From NCBI GenBank assembly GCA_947095585.1, contig OX352763.1, positions 60,793,016 through 60,857,015 of the forward strand: a stretch of DNA of 64,000 bases. The letters are read 5' to 3'. The notes below the pieces were generated by a model that saw nothing but the letters and a program-made list of their open reading frames with translations, was not told the DNA's origin and ran no database searches. Positions 34,846 to 45,082 of this stretch are shown here, piece by piece (within the stretch, counting starts at the first letter, position 1; the number at the start of each line of letters is the position of its first letter). The stretch comes from Nephrocerus scutellatus. Taxonomy: Eukaryota > Arthropoda > Insecta > Diptera > Pipunculidae. A program made the translations under genes and the position numbers.

Positions 34846-36885
34846 ATGGACCAAGCATTATTACAGTATTTACAGTCACAATCGAAAACAATCGAGCTTC
34901 TTAATATTAGATTGGAGGAAACAAACAAAAAGCTTAATGAAAATGTAGCAACTGGAAATGTCGGAAATCCAGCGAATGTTCCTTGGCCAGCACCGTTGAA
35001 TGTAGATACCGGTGACGTAAGGGAAAATTTGGAAATGTTCGAAAGTAATTGGAAAGATTATTGCAATGCTACTGGTATGAATTTGTGGGAAAATTCAAAA
35101 AATTTACAAAAAACGAGCTTGATGCTATCGGCGATAGGTACCACAGCCAAAACAAGGTACATGGATTTTGGTTTGACCGATGAAGATAAAGAATCCGAAG
35201 AAAAAGCTATAAAAAAAATTCGTGATTGTGTGGTAGCTAAATCCAACGTCATTTATGACAGATACATGTTTAACACATGTAACCAATACATTGACGAATC
35301 CTTCGATTTTTATTTGATACGATTAAAGAAACTAGTAAAATTGTGTAATTATGGTAATGATGATATTTCGAATGAACTGTTACGAGATCGAATAGTAGTG
35401 GGTATCAAAGATACACTTCTAAAGAAAAAATTAATGGAAATTCCCGACTTAACCTTAACCAAAGCGATTGATGTTTGCAAAATTGCCGAAGTGACCCAAA
35501 ATAGGTTATCAAATATGAAGGGTGATGAAGCGAACGTAGCCAACCCGGTAAACAAGATTACGAATAAATCGGCGGAAAGTGTCAAACGAAAATGTAAGTT
35601 TTGCGCTACGTGGCATGTTTTTGAAAAAGGAACTTGCCCCGCTTTAGGCAAAACTTGTTCAATATGTAAAAAGAAAAATCATTTAGAAGTGGCATGTTTT
35701 AAGAATAATAATAGCACTAATAAACGGAAAACGAATAGAGTGAATGAGATTTGTAACAACAACCGGAAGGACAGTGATGAAGATTTCAGTGAAGATGATA
35801 ATGATAATCCAAGAAACTTATTGATTGCTAAAATTGACGGAAAATCAACGGTTTCTTCCAAGCTTAATGTAATTGCAACGTTGAAGTTGAAATTTGGAAA
35901 TGTATGGAAACAGGTCGAGTGTATGTTGGATACCGGCTCGAATTCGTGTTTAGTGGGTTATAGCATGTATAAAGCATTAATGGCCCAGAAAAATCCAGTA
36001 GTATCTAAATCAAAATATGAACTGATTGATTTCAACGGAAATTCAATCAAATCTATTGGAGAAGTTAAGATCCCGTGTGAAATTAATAATCAGCGGTATA
36101 CTCTTTTATTTCAAGTTGTCAACAGAAATCATGGTCTATTGTTGTCATCAAACGCATGCTCTGCATTAAAATTAGTTAAATACAGTGACGAAGTTAAAAG
36201 TTATCCCAGGAATTTTGAACATAATCATCTGAAAGTTATTGAAACAGTTAGGAAAACTGATGCCAGTTCTGAATTTGACAAAATAGATGCTGACCGAATT
36301 ATCGAGAAATATAATGATGTATTTGGAGACAGTTTTGGTCTCCTTCCAGGAGAAGTTGAGCTGGAGATAGACAAAGATATCAAACCAGTTATACAAAGAG
36401 CGCGTCGTATTCCAGTGATTTATAGGGATAAATTGAAAGTTGAATTCAAAAAATTAGTTCAAGATGGAATTATCGAAAAGATAACGAAACACACGGATTG
36501 GGTTAGTAATGTTTTGATTGTTAAAAAACCAAATTCATTTCGAATATGCTTAGATCCAATTCCTCTCAATAAAGCTCTAAAGAGACCGAATTGTCAATTT
36601 ACTACAGTTGATGAAATTTTGCCAGAACTGGGTAAGGCTCAGGTTTTCTCAACGTGTGACGCAGCAAAGGGTTTCTGGCAAGTAAAACTTACAAAATCCA
36701 GCAGTGAATTGACATGCTTTTGGACGCCATTTGGACGCTACGTCTGGAAACGCTTACCTTTTGGCATTTGCTCAGCGCCTGAAATTTTCCAGATGAAGAT
36801 GTACGAAATGACACATGATCTTAAAGGTGTGGAGGTGTTAGCGGATGATCTTTTGATTTACGGAAGCGGTGATAACAAAGAATAG
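34846..36885 (+). pseudogene. gag-pol of the inserted element, Gag-protease-RT part
   Basis: An ATG-started frame of 679 codons. Gag occupies about residues 1-290, with a Cys/His-rich region at about 248-287 (C-K-F-C, then C-S-I-C-K-K-K-N-H-L-E-V-A-C as a CCHC knuckle). The protease site M-L-D-T-G-S-N-S is near residue 363. RT spans about residues 510-679 with V-L-A-D-D-L-L-I-Y as the catalytic box. One nonsense codon (TAG 36883-36885) ends the frame a few residues past that box; the reading frame continues unchanged after it. Gag and Pol lie in a single frame without a frameshift site. Confidence 0.9.
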
Positions 36886-37560
36886 GCGCTTGTTGACCAT
36901 AATAAAAATTTAGAAAGTTTAATGATTCGACTTCGACAGTATAATTGTAAATTAAATAAATCAAAATTGAAGTTATGCCAGTCATCTGTAAAATTCTTTG
37001 GTCATATTCTAACAAATGAAGGCATTAAAGCAGATACATCAAAAATCAGTGCTATTCAAAATATGAAATCTCCGGAAAATAAAACCGATCTTCAACGATT
37101 TATGGGCATGGTCAATTATCTAGCTAGATACATAAAAGATTTAAGCACACATTGTACTCCATTACGAAAACTGTTGTTGGAAGATACTCCTTGGATATCG
37201 ACAAAAACTCAGGAGGATGAGTACAAAAAATTAAAGTTACTAGTTGGGAATGTTAAAACCTTGAAGTATTTTGACAGTACTAAGCCAATTACAATAGAGT
37301 GCGATTCGAGTAGCTCTGGCTTGGGCGCGGCATTATTTCAACAAAACAATATTATCGCATATGCTTCCAGAACGTTGACGGCTACAGAGCGCAATTATGC
37401 TCAGATAGAGAAAGAATTGCTCGCGATTGTGTTTGCATGCATCAGGTTCGACCAGATGATCGTTGGTCATATGTGTACTGTCAAAACTGATCACAAGCCT
37501 TTGATCAATATTTTTCAAAAGCCATTGCTTAAAGCACCAAAGCGACTTCAGTTGATGTTT
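36886..37560 (+). pseudogene. Inserted element, RT thumb and RNase H part
   Basis: Continuation in the same frame after the TAG. It holds F-M-G-M-V-N-Y-L-A-R in the RT connection, then RNase H with E-C-D-S-S, I-E-K-E-L-L-A and T-D-H-K-P. It ends where a 167-bp tandem duplication shifts the frame. Confidence 0.85.
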
Positions 37561-37727
37561 ATTATGCTCAGATAGAGAAAGAATTGCTCGCGATTGTGTT
37601 TGCATGCATCAGGTTCGACCAGATGATCGTTGGTCATATGTGTACTGTCAAAACTGATCACAAGCCTTTGATCAATATTTTTCAAAAGCCATTGCTTAAA
37701 GCACCAAAGCGACTTCAGTTGATGTTA
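37394..37727 (+). repeat. 167-bp tandem duplication in RNase H
   Basis: The segment 37394-37560 is repeated at 37561-37727 with essentially no differences that I can see. Because 167 is not a multiple of three, it breaks the pol frame and repeats part of RNase H. Confidence 0.9.
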
Positions 37728-39287
37728 ATGATCCTGCAACGTTATTCTTTAAATTTGGAGTTTATAGAAGGAAAAAACAATATTGTTGCAGATACACTTT
37801 CAAGAATGCCAGTAGAAGATAATGACAATAATAATGATATAATACCTCGTGAAAAAAAATGTATACATCTAATTGAGAATGTTAATCCAGCACAAGGGTT
37901 AAATATAACCGATGAAAGAATAGAGAATATAAGGCAGGTAACTCAAAATGACATATCTTTACAAAAACTTATTCAACTAATCACATACGGATGGCCGAAT
38001 AATATTAGAAATGTTCCTGATGAAGTTCAACTTTATTATAAATTTAAAAATGACCTTTCAACACAAAACGGATTGATATTTATGGAGAATAGAATTTTAA
38101 TTCCACGTGAATTAAGAAAGTTGATACGTACAAACGTACATGTGAGTCATAATGGTGTGGAGTCAACTCTTCGGCTCGCAAGGGAAAATGTTTTCTGGCC
38201 AGGTATGAATTCTGAGATTCGGGAGATGGTAACAAAATGTGATATTTGTGCAAAATATGCAAGTTCTCTAGCAAAACCGCCAATGCTGTCTCACGATATC
38301 GCAACTTACCCATTTCAATTCATATCGATGGATGTATTTTTCACTCATTATAAAGGAAAACAAACAGCATTTTTAGTAACAGTATGTCACTACTCGGATT
38401 ATATTGAGCTAGATATATTAAATGATATGACTTCCAATTCAGTTGTTAACGCATGTAAACGCCATTTCAGCCGCTAAGGAATACCTCAAAGAGTCTTAAC
38501 AGATAATGGAACAAACTTTGTTAGTAAAGAGTTCGCGTATTTTGCCTCGCAGTGGAAATTTACCCATGTTGTTTCTTCACCACATTATCATCAAAGCAAT
38601 GGTAAAGGTGAATCAGCTGTAAAAATAGCCAAACGCCTTATACAAAAAAGTGAAGAAAGTAGCGAAGATATCTGGTATTCTTTATTACATTGGCGTAATA
38701 TTCCTAACAAAACCAATTCGAGCCCAGCTCAGAGAATGCTGTCAAGAAGAACGCGAACAGGAATACCGTCAATAACATCGAATTTTAAACCCGAAATTAT
38801 TAAAAATGTTCCGGAGAAATTGGAAGAGAATCGACGTCGAGCCAAAAACTATTATGACCAAAAAACTAAATCTCTTCCAGCATTGACTATTTGACCAGTA
38901 TTTGTTCAATTAAATCCTGATAATAATAAACTATGGACAAAAGGGACCATAGAAAATAAAATCACGGATAGATCATATGCGATCAATGTTGATGATTCAT
39001 CTTATCGACGAGATTTGATTCATATAAAGCCTCGTCTTTCTGATGATGCCATTACTCAAAAGACGACAGCGGATATCTACGATGAAGAAACTAGCAGTAC
39101 CAGCGATCTAAACACCGATGTTTTAAGACAGAATGTTGCATCACAGATTCCAGTATCGTCGCATACTCATGATGCATTTTTACCAACTGGTACTGAAATT
39201 AATTCAACTTCTACACCGCTGCCTACTCGTCCAAGAAGAGTTAGTAGGATGCCCGAAAAGTTCAAGGATTATTCTATGGAAGGATAG
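37561..39287 (+). pseudogene. Inserted element, RNase H end and integrase
   Basis: One frame with two stops (TAA 38475-38477, TGA 38892-38894). It starts with the second RNase H copy and E-G-K-N-N-I-V-A-D-T-L-S-R. The integrase follows: zinc-binding H-V-S-H-N-G ... C-D-I-C near 38140-38250, core Asp in S-M-D-V-F, second Asp in L-T-D-N-G-T, third acidic residue in N-G-K-G-E. The C-terminus is a basic R-P-R-R-V-S-R-M-P-E-K segment before the natural stop at 39287. Confidence 0.85.
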
Positions 39288-39394
39288 ATAGATAATTTTA
39301 GTTTTCATTTCTATTTTAATTTATTAAGTTTTGTTTTTTTTGAATTGATTGCTTTGATTTATATAATTTTAGAATCTTTAGTATGTTTCTTTTA

Positions 39395-39408
39395 AAAGAT
39401 AAGGAAGA
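39395..39408 (+). other. Polypurine tract of the inserted element
   Basis: The purine-rich AAAAGATAAGGAAGA run lies directly 5' of the 3' LTR and primes plus-strand synthesis in this class. It is interrupted by a single T. The stretch 39288-39394 is non-coding, T-rich and otherwise featureless. Confidence 0.65.
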
Positions 39409-39596
39409 TGTTGTGGTAGATACCACTGAACACACACTGTACAATATCAGTGTGTTAGACACATAGGGTTTGACGTTCAAGCATTGTAGAATGGAACTCG
39501 TTATGAAAAGCATGGTAATCCGTATCTCAGTGAATAAATAAATATAATACTTAAAAACATTCTAATTGTTTTATATATATATATCATAACAAAACA
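39409..39596 (+). repeat. 3' LTR of the inserted element
   Basis: 188 bp and about 99% identical to the 5' LTR. It is followed by the right CACTC target duplication (39597-39601) and the rest of LTR 6. Confidence 0.85.
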
Positions 39597-39601
39597 CACT
39601 C

Positions 39602-39975
39602 GTAAGAAAGAAACAAAAGAGTAGAAGAAAAAACCGTTTGTGCAACAGACGGTTTCAGTCGATCAGATACTACCTTTCCAGTCGCTTTCGTTTTTTGTTG
39701 ATTAAAAGTAGTCTTTGTTTAAGAACATTATATTTGCTTTTTCGTTATAAACTAAATATAAAGTTGTTCAAGAATAATAAAAACGACGACTAAATATTGA
39801 TAGCGTGTGTAATTGTCTTCTATTGTATCCTTAAAGAAGCGCGGAATCGCAGAACAACTGACGTGTAATATAACGCAGTTGTATTGTGATCGCCGGTGGT
39901 CAATAATAATTGAGCCACAATAATTATCATAGTTCATCCAGGAACCTGGCCTATTTACGACCATCGAGGATTACA
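39602..39975 (+). repeat. LTR 6, right part
   Basis: The continuation of the LTR broken at 34507. It is long-form, as LTRs 4 and 5, and ends ATTACA before the copy G primer site. Confidence 0.85.
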
Positions 39976-39978
39976 TAT

Positions 39979-39996
39979 TGGTGACCCCGACGTGAT
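39979..39996 (+). other. Primer-binding site, tRNA-Trp (copy G)
   Basis: The 18-base tRNA-Trp complement, intact. Confidence 0.85.
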
Positions 39997-40234
39997 CCGT
40001 GCAAAAATCTGTACCGATTACAAATACACGCTGGAAATATAAAAATCGATCGACCACGCGGTTTAACATAACCAACCACCTTATTAAATTTTAATCAGGA
40101 GCCATCGAACATTTTGGAGCTCAAAATTATATATTTTGCGAAAAATTCAGCTGCCGGATTAACTGCCCTAGGGCCATCCAGAAGAATTTTTTTTCCAATA
40201 TTTGGGGCGCTACAACACCAAATCAACGGGTATT
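39997..40234 (+). other. Leader of copy G, left part
   Basis: Non-coding leader up to CGGGTATT, where the non-LTR element is inserted. The leader resumes near 43558. Confidence 0.7.
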
Positions 40235-43200
40235 TGTATTTTTATTTGTATTTGTATTTATTTATTGAATTTATAAGCATTTTAAAACAAAGTGTCTTAT
40301 TTATAATACTTATAATGTATGGATTTAAATTAAAATTTAATTGAAATTTCAAAGAGAGTAAAAAAAAATAAAAAATATATTAACTGAAATAATATTTTAT
40401 AGAAGTTATTGAAGTTATTATACATTATGTAAAAATATTGAATTTTTCAATGATAATCAATGATTTAGAAATATTTTCAGCATTTATATAAGTTTTTTAA
40501 AGAGTTTTCAAAGGAAATATAGCTGTTCAGACCCCTCAAGTTCGCCGGCAGGGAGTTCCAGAGGCCAACAGCATGTACAAAAAACTGATTCTTAGAGTTT
40601 CTATATCTAAAGGTTGGGACAATTAGAATATTACTTCTTTGTGATACTGGGAAAATTAGTTTCTCGAAAAGATAATTAGGAGATCTAGTTTGTATGAGTT
40701 TAAAAAGAAACGTTAAACTTAGAAAATCTATATACCTGTTTAGAGGCATATTAAAAACACTACCTGCTTGTACCGAAACATGATCGAAGCGACGTAATCC
40801 ATAAATAAAACGAACAATGTTATTGAACACTACTTGGAACTTGCGCTTGTTTGCACTATCCAAACAGCAAAAAATAGGACTTCCGTAGAAAAGGGTTGGC
40901 AGAACAAGTGTTTTGGCTATTATCATTTTTGTTGAGACTGGAAGGCAACTTCCAGCAATGCATAAAACCCGCAGAGCAGCATAGATTCGACCAACTGAGT
41001 TAGCCAGATGATTGTCCCACGATAGTGTTTGGTTAAAAATAACCCCTAAGTTTTTTACTGTTTTGACGTAGTTCAATGTTTTCCCCTCGAGTTCGATACT
41101 TGGCAGGTATGACATATCAATAGCAGTATTACTAATAACAATTGCCTGACATTTATTAGCATTAAGTTTAAGGTGATTATCTCTAGACCACTGTGCTATA
41201 CTCATCAGATCCTCGTTTATTCTGGCCGTTGCATCTTCAACCATGCCAATTCGGTAGCTTAAATGAATTTGCACATCGTCTGCGTACATATGAATATTAC
41301 AATACTTGAGTATATGGGGAAGGTCGTTGTTGAATAGCGTGAACAAGAGTGGTCCCAATATTGATCCCTGGGGCACACCAGTAGCGGAGGGGAGAAAATC
41401 AGATAGTCTGCAATTCGCATAAACTGCTTGAGTTCTGTGGCTAAGGTACTGTCCAAGTAGCGTTAAAGCTGAGTTTTCGAAAAAGAAAAAATTCTTAAGC
41501 TTTTTCAAAAGTATATTATGCGAGACAGTGTCAAACGCTTTGGAGAAATCCAGTAAAACTAGAGTTGTAACTAAATTATTATCAATTTGCTGCCGTATGT
41601 CATCAGTTATTTTAAGAAGCGCAGTTGTGCAGCTGTGTTTTGGTCTGAAACCAGATTGCGTCGGTGTTATCAGGCTATGGGTTTCCAAAAACGTCATAAT
41701 TTGTCGACTCATAATTTTTTCAAATGCTTTGGAGATGAAAGGTAGGATGGAAATTGGTCGGTATTCTTTTTGTTGCTTGCTTGACTTCTTCAGAATTGGA
41801 ATTATTTTTGAAGCTTTCCATAATTTTGGATAACAAGACTTTGTTAGGATGGTATTAAAAATGTGTGTCAGGAAAGGAGATATAAAGATGAGAATAATTT
41901 TAACAAACTTAGGATGCATATTGTCTAATCCAATAGCTTCCGATTTTATGTCTTTTACAGCTTTGTATACCTCTACTTCAAAAACTCTTTTAAAACTGAA
42001 ACTTGAAAGAAACTCATCAGTTCCGTTTAAAATTCTGTCAATCTCTGCACCAGCATTTGTGTCTGAGACAGAATTTACAAACTTATTGTTTAGATCATTT
42101 ACATCACAATTATCTTCAGCATTCTTTTTTTGCCTTGCAATACCAAAAGATTTGATATTTTTCCACAGTTTTTTGGAAGACAGATTATTAAATTTTGAAG
42201 CAAAAAATCTCCGTTTGGAATTTCTTATTTCAACATTTACTGCATTTCTTAAATTTTTATACTGGTGTAACATTTGTGGTAGTCTGAATCTTTTCCAGCG
42301 TCTATAAGCTGTATTTCTTCTTATGATAAGGTTATCAATTTCGCTAGTGTACCATCCTAAATCAGGGTTTTGAATTCTTATAGTTTTAATAGGTACAAAA
42401 GTTTCAAACAGATGATTAATTGTATTTGTAAAAAATTGCACTTGCTCATCAACGTCAGAGAGATGATATATATTTTCAAGATTAGAGCTATAAATACTTG
42501 CTATTAGTGATTGCATATCTATGGAGTTAAAATTTCTAAACGAAATGTTTTCCATTGCAACACTAGCATTAATTCGAATATTATAGAAAACGACAATTAA
42601 ATCGTGCTTGGAAAAACCGGGAACATCAAGTTGCCCATAAAAGTTGACAAGATCAGGTTGGTTGACCAAGAAAACATCAAGCAGAGTAGAGCTAGAAGAT
42701 GTAAAATGTGTAGGGGTATCACTATTAACAGGAAACAATTCGAGTGATAGGAGACTATCTCTGAAATGTTTAATTCTATTATTTTGAATATCTAACAGGT
42801 CAATGTTTAGGTCTCCCCCGATAAGAATGTGGTTATAGTCAGATGTTAATTCTTCTAGAACATCTTTGATGGTGTTTGACACAGTTATATGGGGAGGTTT
42901 GTAGATTACACCAGCCAACAGTTTTTCAGTTCCACAAGCATCTTCTATAAAAAGGTATTGTATTTCATTACTACTGTCATCACTCTTGATAAACTTGCTT
43001 TTTAAACTTTTTTTTATGAAAATAGCTACACCTCCACCCCTGGAAACTACACGATCAGAACGAAATACATTATAGTTACCCGTGATCAAAACAGCGCTAT
43101 CTACCTGTTCAGTCAACCATGTTTCTGACACACAGATGATGTCCATAGCTTTATCATTAAAAATGCTTTTGAATTCGTCCAAATGTTTCAGCAAACTTTG

Positions 43201-43557
43201 AGAATTTATATGACAAATAGATAATCCATCGTATCTATTTCGGAAAACGTTTAACATCGTCCTAGTTTTGTTCAATCTTGTTGAACTGCCAACCTGAGAA
43301 ACCCCTCTACCGTCAACTGCACTCATTAGCATCGATCGTTTTAAGACGCCCCCTGAGGAGGACCAAACAACCACTCCATGATTGAAAACTTGTTATTACA
43401 AAAGGTTTGCTGAAAGTATTTCCCATTGATTCTGACAGAAATTGGTAAAATATTAGTTGATATTTATAAGTAAGAAAAATTTTGAAAAACTCTAATTCAT
43501 AAATAGAAAATATTGATAAAAGAAAAAGTAGTGAAATATTTGTAAAGAATGCAGTAA
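40235..43557 (-). mobile_element. Non-LTR retrotransposon (CR1/L2-like, tentative), antisense in copy G leader
   Basis: A 3.3-kb insertion on the minus strand. Its 3' end is a simple-repeat tail (minus strand ATACAAATA units, plus 40235-40270) rather than plain poly(A). The 3' UTR covers 40270-40476 and is AT-rich. The target sequence is known from copies B-F. At most three bases (ATT) could be a target duplication. Only the endonuclease-RT frame is present; an ORF1 was not found, so the 5' end may be truncated. Confidence 0.85.
40477..43374 (-). CDS. Endonuclease-reverse transcriptase (ORF2 type)
   Basis: An uninterrupted frame of about 965 codons; the first ATG in frame is near 43332 (residue 15). 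The N-terminal AP-type endonuclease shows I-N-S-Q-S-L, V-S-E-T-W-L, I-G-G-D-L-N-I-D-L and the final K-H-D-L. The RT (about residues 480-760) shows F-R-P-K-H-S-C-T-T-A, L-D-F-S-K-A-F-D-T-V, G-V-P-Q-G-S-I-L-G-P and M-Y-A-D-D-V (YADD near 41275-41286). The C-terminal domain holds conserved F-Y-G and V-G-L-W-N-S-L-P motifs. The protein would nick the target and copy its own RNA in place. No stop or frameshift is visible, so it is the best-preserved coding unit of the array region. CR1/L2 versus jockey placement is uncertain. Confidence 0.85.
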   Translation of the reverse strand: MVVWSSSGGVLKRSMLMSAVDGRGVSQVGSSTRLNKTRTMLNVFRNRYDGLSICHINSQSLLKHLDEFKSIFNDKAMDIICVSETWLTEQVDSAVLITGNYNVFRSDRVVSRGGGVAIFIKKSLKSKFIKSDDSSNEIQYLFIEDACGTEKLLAGVIYKPPHITVSNTIKDVLEELTSDYNHILIGGDLNIDLLDIQNNRIKHFRDSLLSLELFPVNSDTPTHFTSSSSTLLDVFLVNQPDLVNFYGQLDVPGFSKHDLIVVFYNIRINASVAMENISFRNFNSIDMQSLIASIYSSNLENIYHLSDVDEQVQFFTNTINHLFETFVPIKTIRIQNPDLGWYTSEIDNLIIRRNTAYRRWKRFRLPQMLHQYKNLRNAVNVEIRNSKRRFFASKFNNLSSKKLWKNIKSFGIARQKKNAEDNCDVNDLNNKFVNSVSDTNAGAEIDRILNGTDEFLSSFSFKRVFEVEVYKAVKDIKSEAIGLDNMHPKFVKIILIFISPFLTHIFNTILTKSCYPKLWKASKIIPILKKSSKQQKEYRPISILPFISKAFEKIMSRQIMTFLETHSLITPTQSGFRPKHSCTTALLKITDDIRQQIDNNLVTTLVLLDFSKAFDTVSHNILLKKLKNFFFFENSALTLLGQYLSHRTQAVYANCRLSDFLPSATGVPQGSILGPLLFTLFNNDLPHILKYCNIHMYADDVQIHLSYRIGMVEDATARINEDLMSIAQWSRDNHLKLNANKCQAIVISNTAIDMSYLPSIELEGKTLNYVKTVKNLGVIFNQTLSWDNHLANSVGRIYAALRVLCIAGSCLPVSTKMIIAKTLVLPTLFYGSPIFCCLDSANKRKFQVVFNNIVRFIYGLRRFDHVSVQAGSVFNMPLNRYIDFLSLTFLFKLIQTRSPNYLFEKLIFPVSQRSNILIVPTFRYRNSKNQFFVHAVGLWNSLPANLRGLNSYISFENSLKNLYKC

Positions 43558-44030
43558 ATTCAACAACATTATTCAACATCGATTGCCATTAGGTACTGCG
43601 ACGTCATCCACGCATTTGAAGAATCATCAAGCTGTATCAGTAATTTGGTAAGCTACTCATTGTTCTTTTTACACGTATATTGTAAACTCGCGTGGAGGTT
43701 CCGCTCAATTCAACTCTGGTAACCATCCTGTTTAATTTTTTTGTTTTTTTATATACACCGTGAAATTATTTTTGTGTGTATAACTTAATATACCGCAGTT
43801 CTCCTCATTTTCTTTTACTTCTTGCGTATGATTTACTTCTCAACCACAAGCGTTTGAGCATTGTATTCTGTTCTTACGTGTGTCGAGCGGTGTGAACGCT
43901 CCAACATACTATCCCAAAAAGTAGGGGAAACATTTTTTTTTGCTTTTGCGGCGAGACTAATCGTGTGTTGTTGCTGCCGACGGCCGCTGGTCCTTTTAGT
44001 GTGTGTGAATAATTTAAACAACTTCATATT
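43558..44030 (+). other. Leader of copy G, right part
   Basis: Non-coding leader resuming after the non-LTR element, with a single 73-bp unit. A short stretch near 43840 differs from the other copies (CTCAACCACAAG in place of CCGCTCCG), and about 12 nt are missing near 44012. Confidence 0.65.
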
Positions 44031-45082
44031 ATGGCTACCAACGAGGTAACCGAGACGGACTTAGGCACCGAAACCACGCCCAACCGCATTGAATTTACTG
44101 TTGGACAAGAGCGTGAACTTGAGGCGCGTATTGCGGCCCGGGTTAAAGAAGCGATGGCCGAACTCATCGCCACCCAAAACCATTTTCAGTTACCACTGAA
44201 CCCGCCATCTGCTCGCTTATTTAATGCAAATACGAACACGTCCGCTACAAGTCCAAAGGATGAAAAATTCACAGAATTTTCACAGGCGGACGCCTACATT
44301 GCACACGTGGCTGTCAAGTTGGCCCCACTTAATTCTCAAGATCCGCGCGTTTGGTTTCATATGGTCGAGTCACAGTTCGAATTGGCTGGTATCATTAATG
44401 AAGCGACTAAATACAACCATGTCGTGAGCTCATTGAGCGATCGGGTATCAGGCGATTTGACCGATGCATTTCTTGGTCCTAGATCATCAACGCCATATTC
44501 GGATTTAAAGAACGCAATCATATCCCGTTTTAGTGAGTCGAAAAATACACGAATTCACCGGTTATTACAGGGCTTCGAATTAGGTGACATGAAGCCGTCA
44601 CAGCTACTACGCAAGCTCAAGTCACATGCCGGCACTGAAATACCCGACGATTTCATTAAAACGATTTGGTCCAAGCGACTTCCGCTACGAATGCTGAGGT
44701 GTTGTCCCCAATGGCCGATGATGTGGATACCGATAGATTAGCAGAATTAGCCGATCGGGTAATGGAAACCACTATACAATCGCAGGCATTCGCCATTGAT
44801 TCAAACCATTCACGGACCACGGTTGCGAACTTACTTAACGAAATCTTCCGTCGCTTGGATGCTATCGATCTTTCGTTTAACCGCAATCGCAGCGCCAACA
44901 GATATCGTTCCCCGAGCAACTCACGAGGGCCTACTCAGACCCCTGAACCAGAGAGTCCACTGAATGCATCGTCTAGTGCTAGCGCTCCACGCATTTGTTA
45001 TTATCATCGCCGGTTCCGTGATAAGGCCCGTAATTGTAATCCGGCGTGCCCACAGTGGGCCGAATTCAAATCAAAAAACTAA
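44031..45082 (+). pseudogene. Copy G gag (ancestral start)
   Basis: The only copy whose ATG (44031) opens directly into the Gag frame, because it keeps the four bases lost in B-F. The start is M-A-T-N-E-V-T-E-T-D-L-G, followed by a charged helix-like stretch and the capsid core. A 1-nt deletion near 44693 shifts the frame, and the rest, with the Cys-His-Cys-Cys finger, is read from about 44700 to 45082. About 30 nt are missing near 44826. Confidence 0.85.

Larger units (their letters stand above)
34508..39596 (+). mobile_element. 5.1-kb Ty3/gypsy element inserted in LTR 6
   Basis: A complete LTR element with 188-bp LTRs (34508-34695 and 39409-39596, starting TGTTGTGG and ending AAAACA), a primer site, one gag-pol frame and a polypurine tract. 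It is flanked by CACTC (34503-34507 and 39597-39601). It is unrelated to the array element. The single gag-pol frame and integrase type resemble Mag-clade elements; the clade is inferred from memory of family features. Confidence 0.9.
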
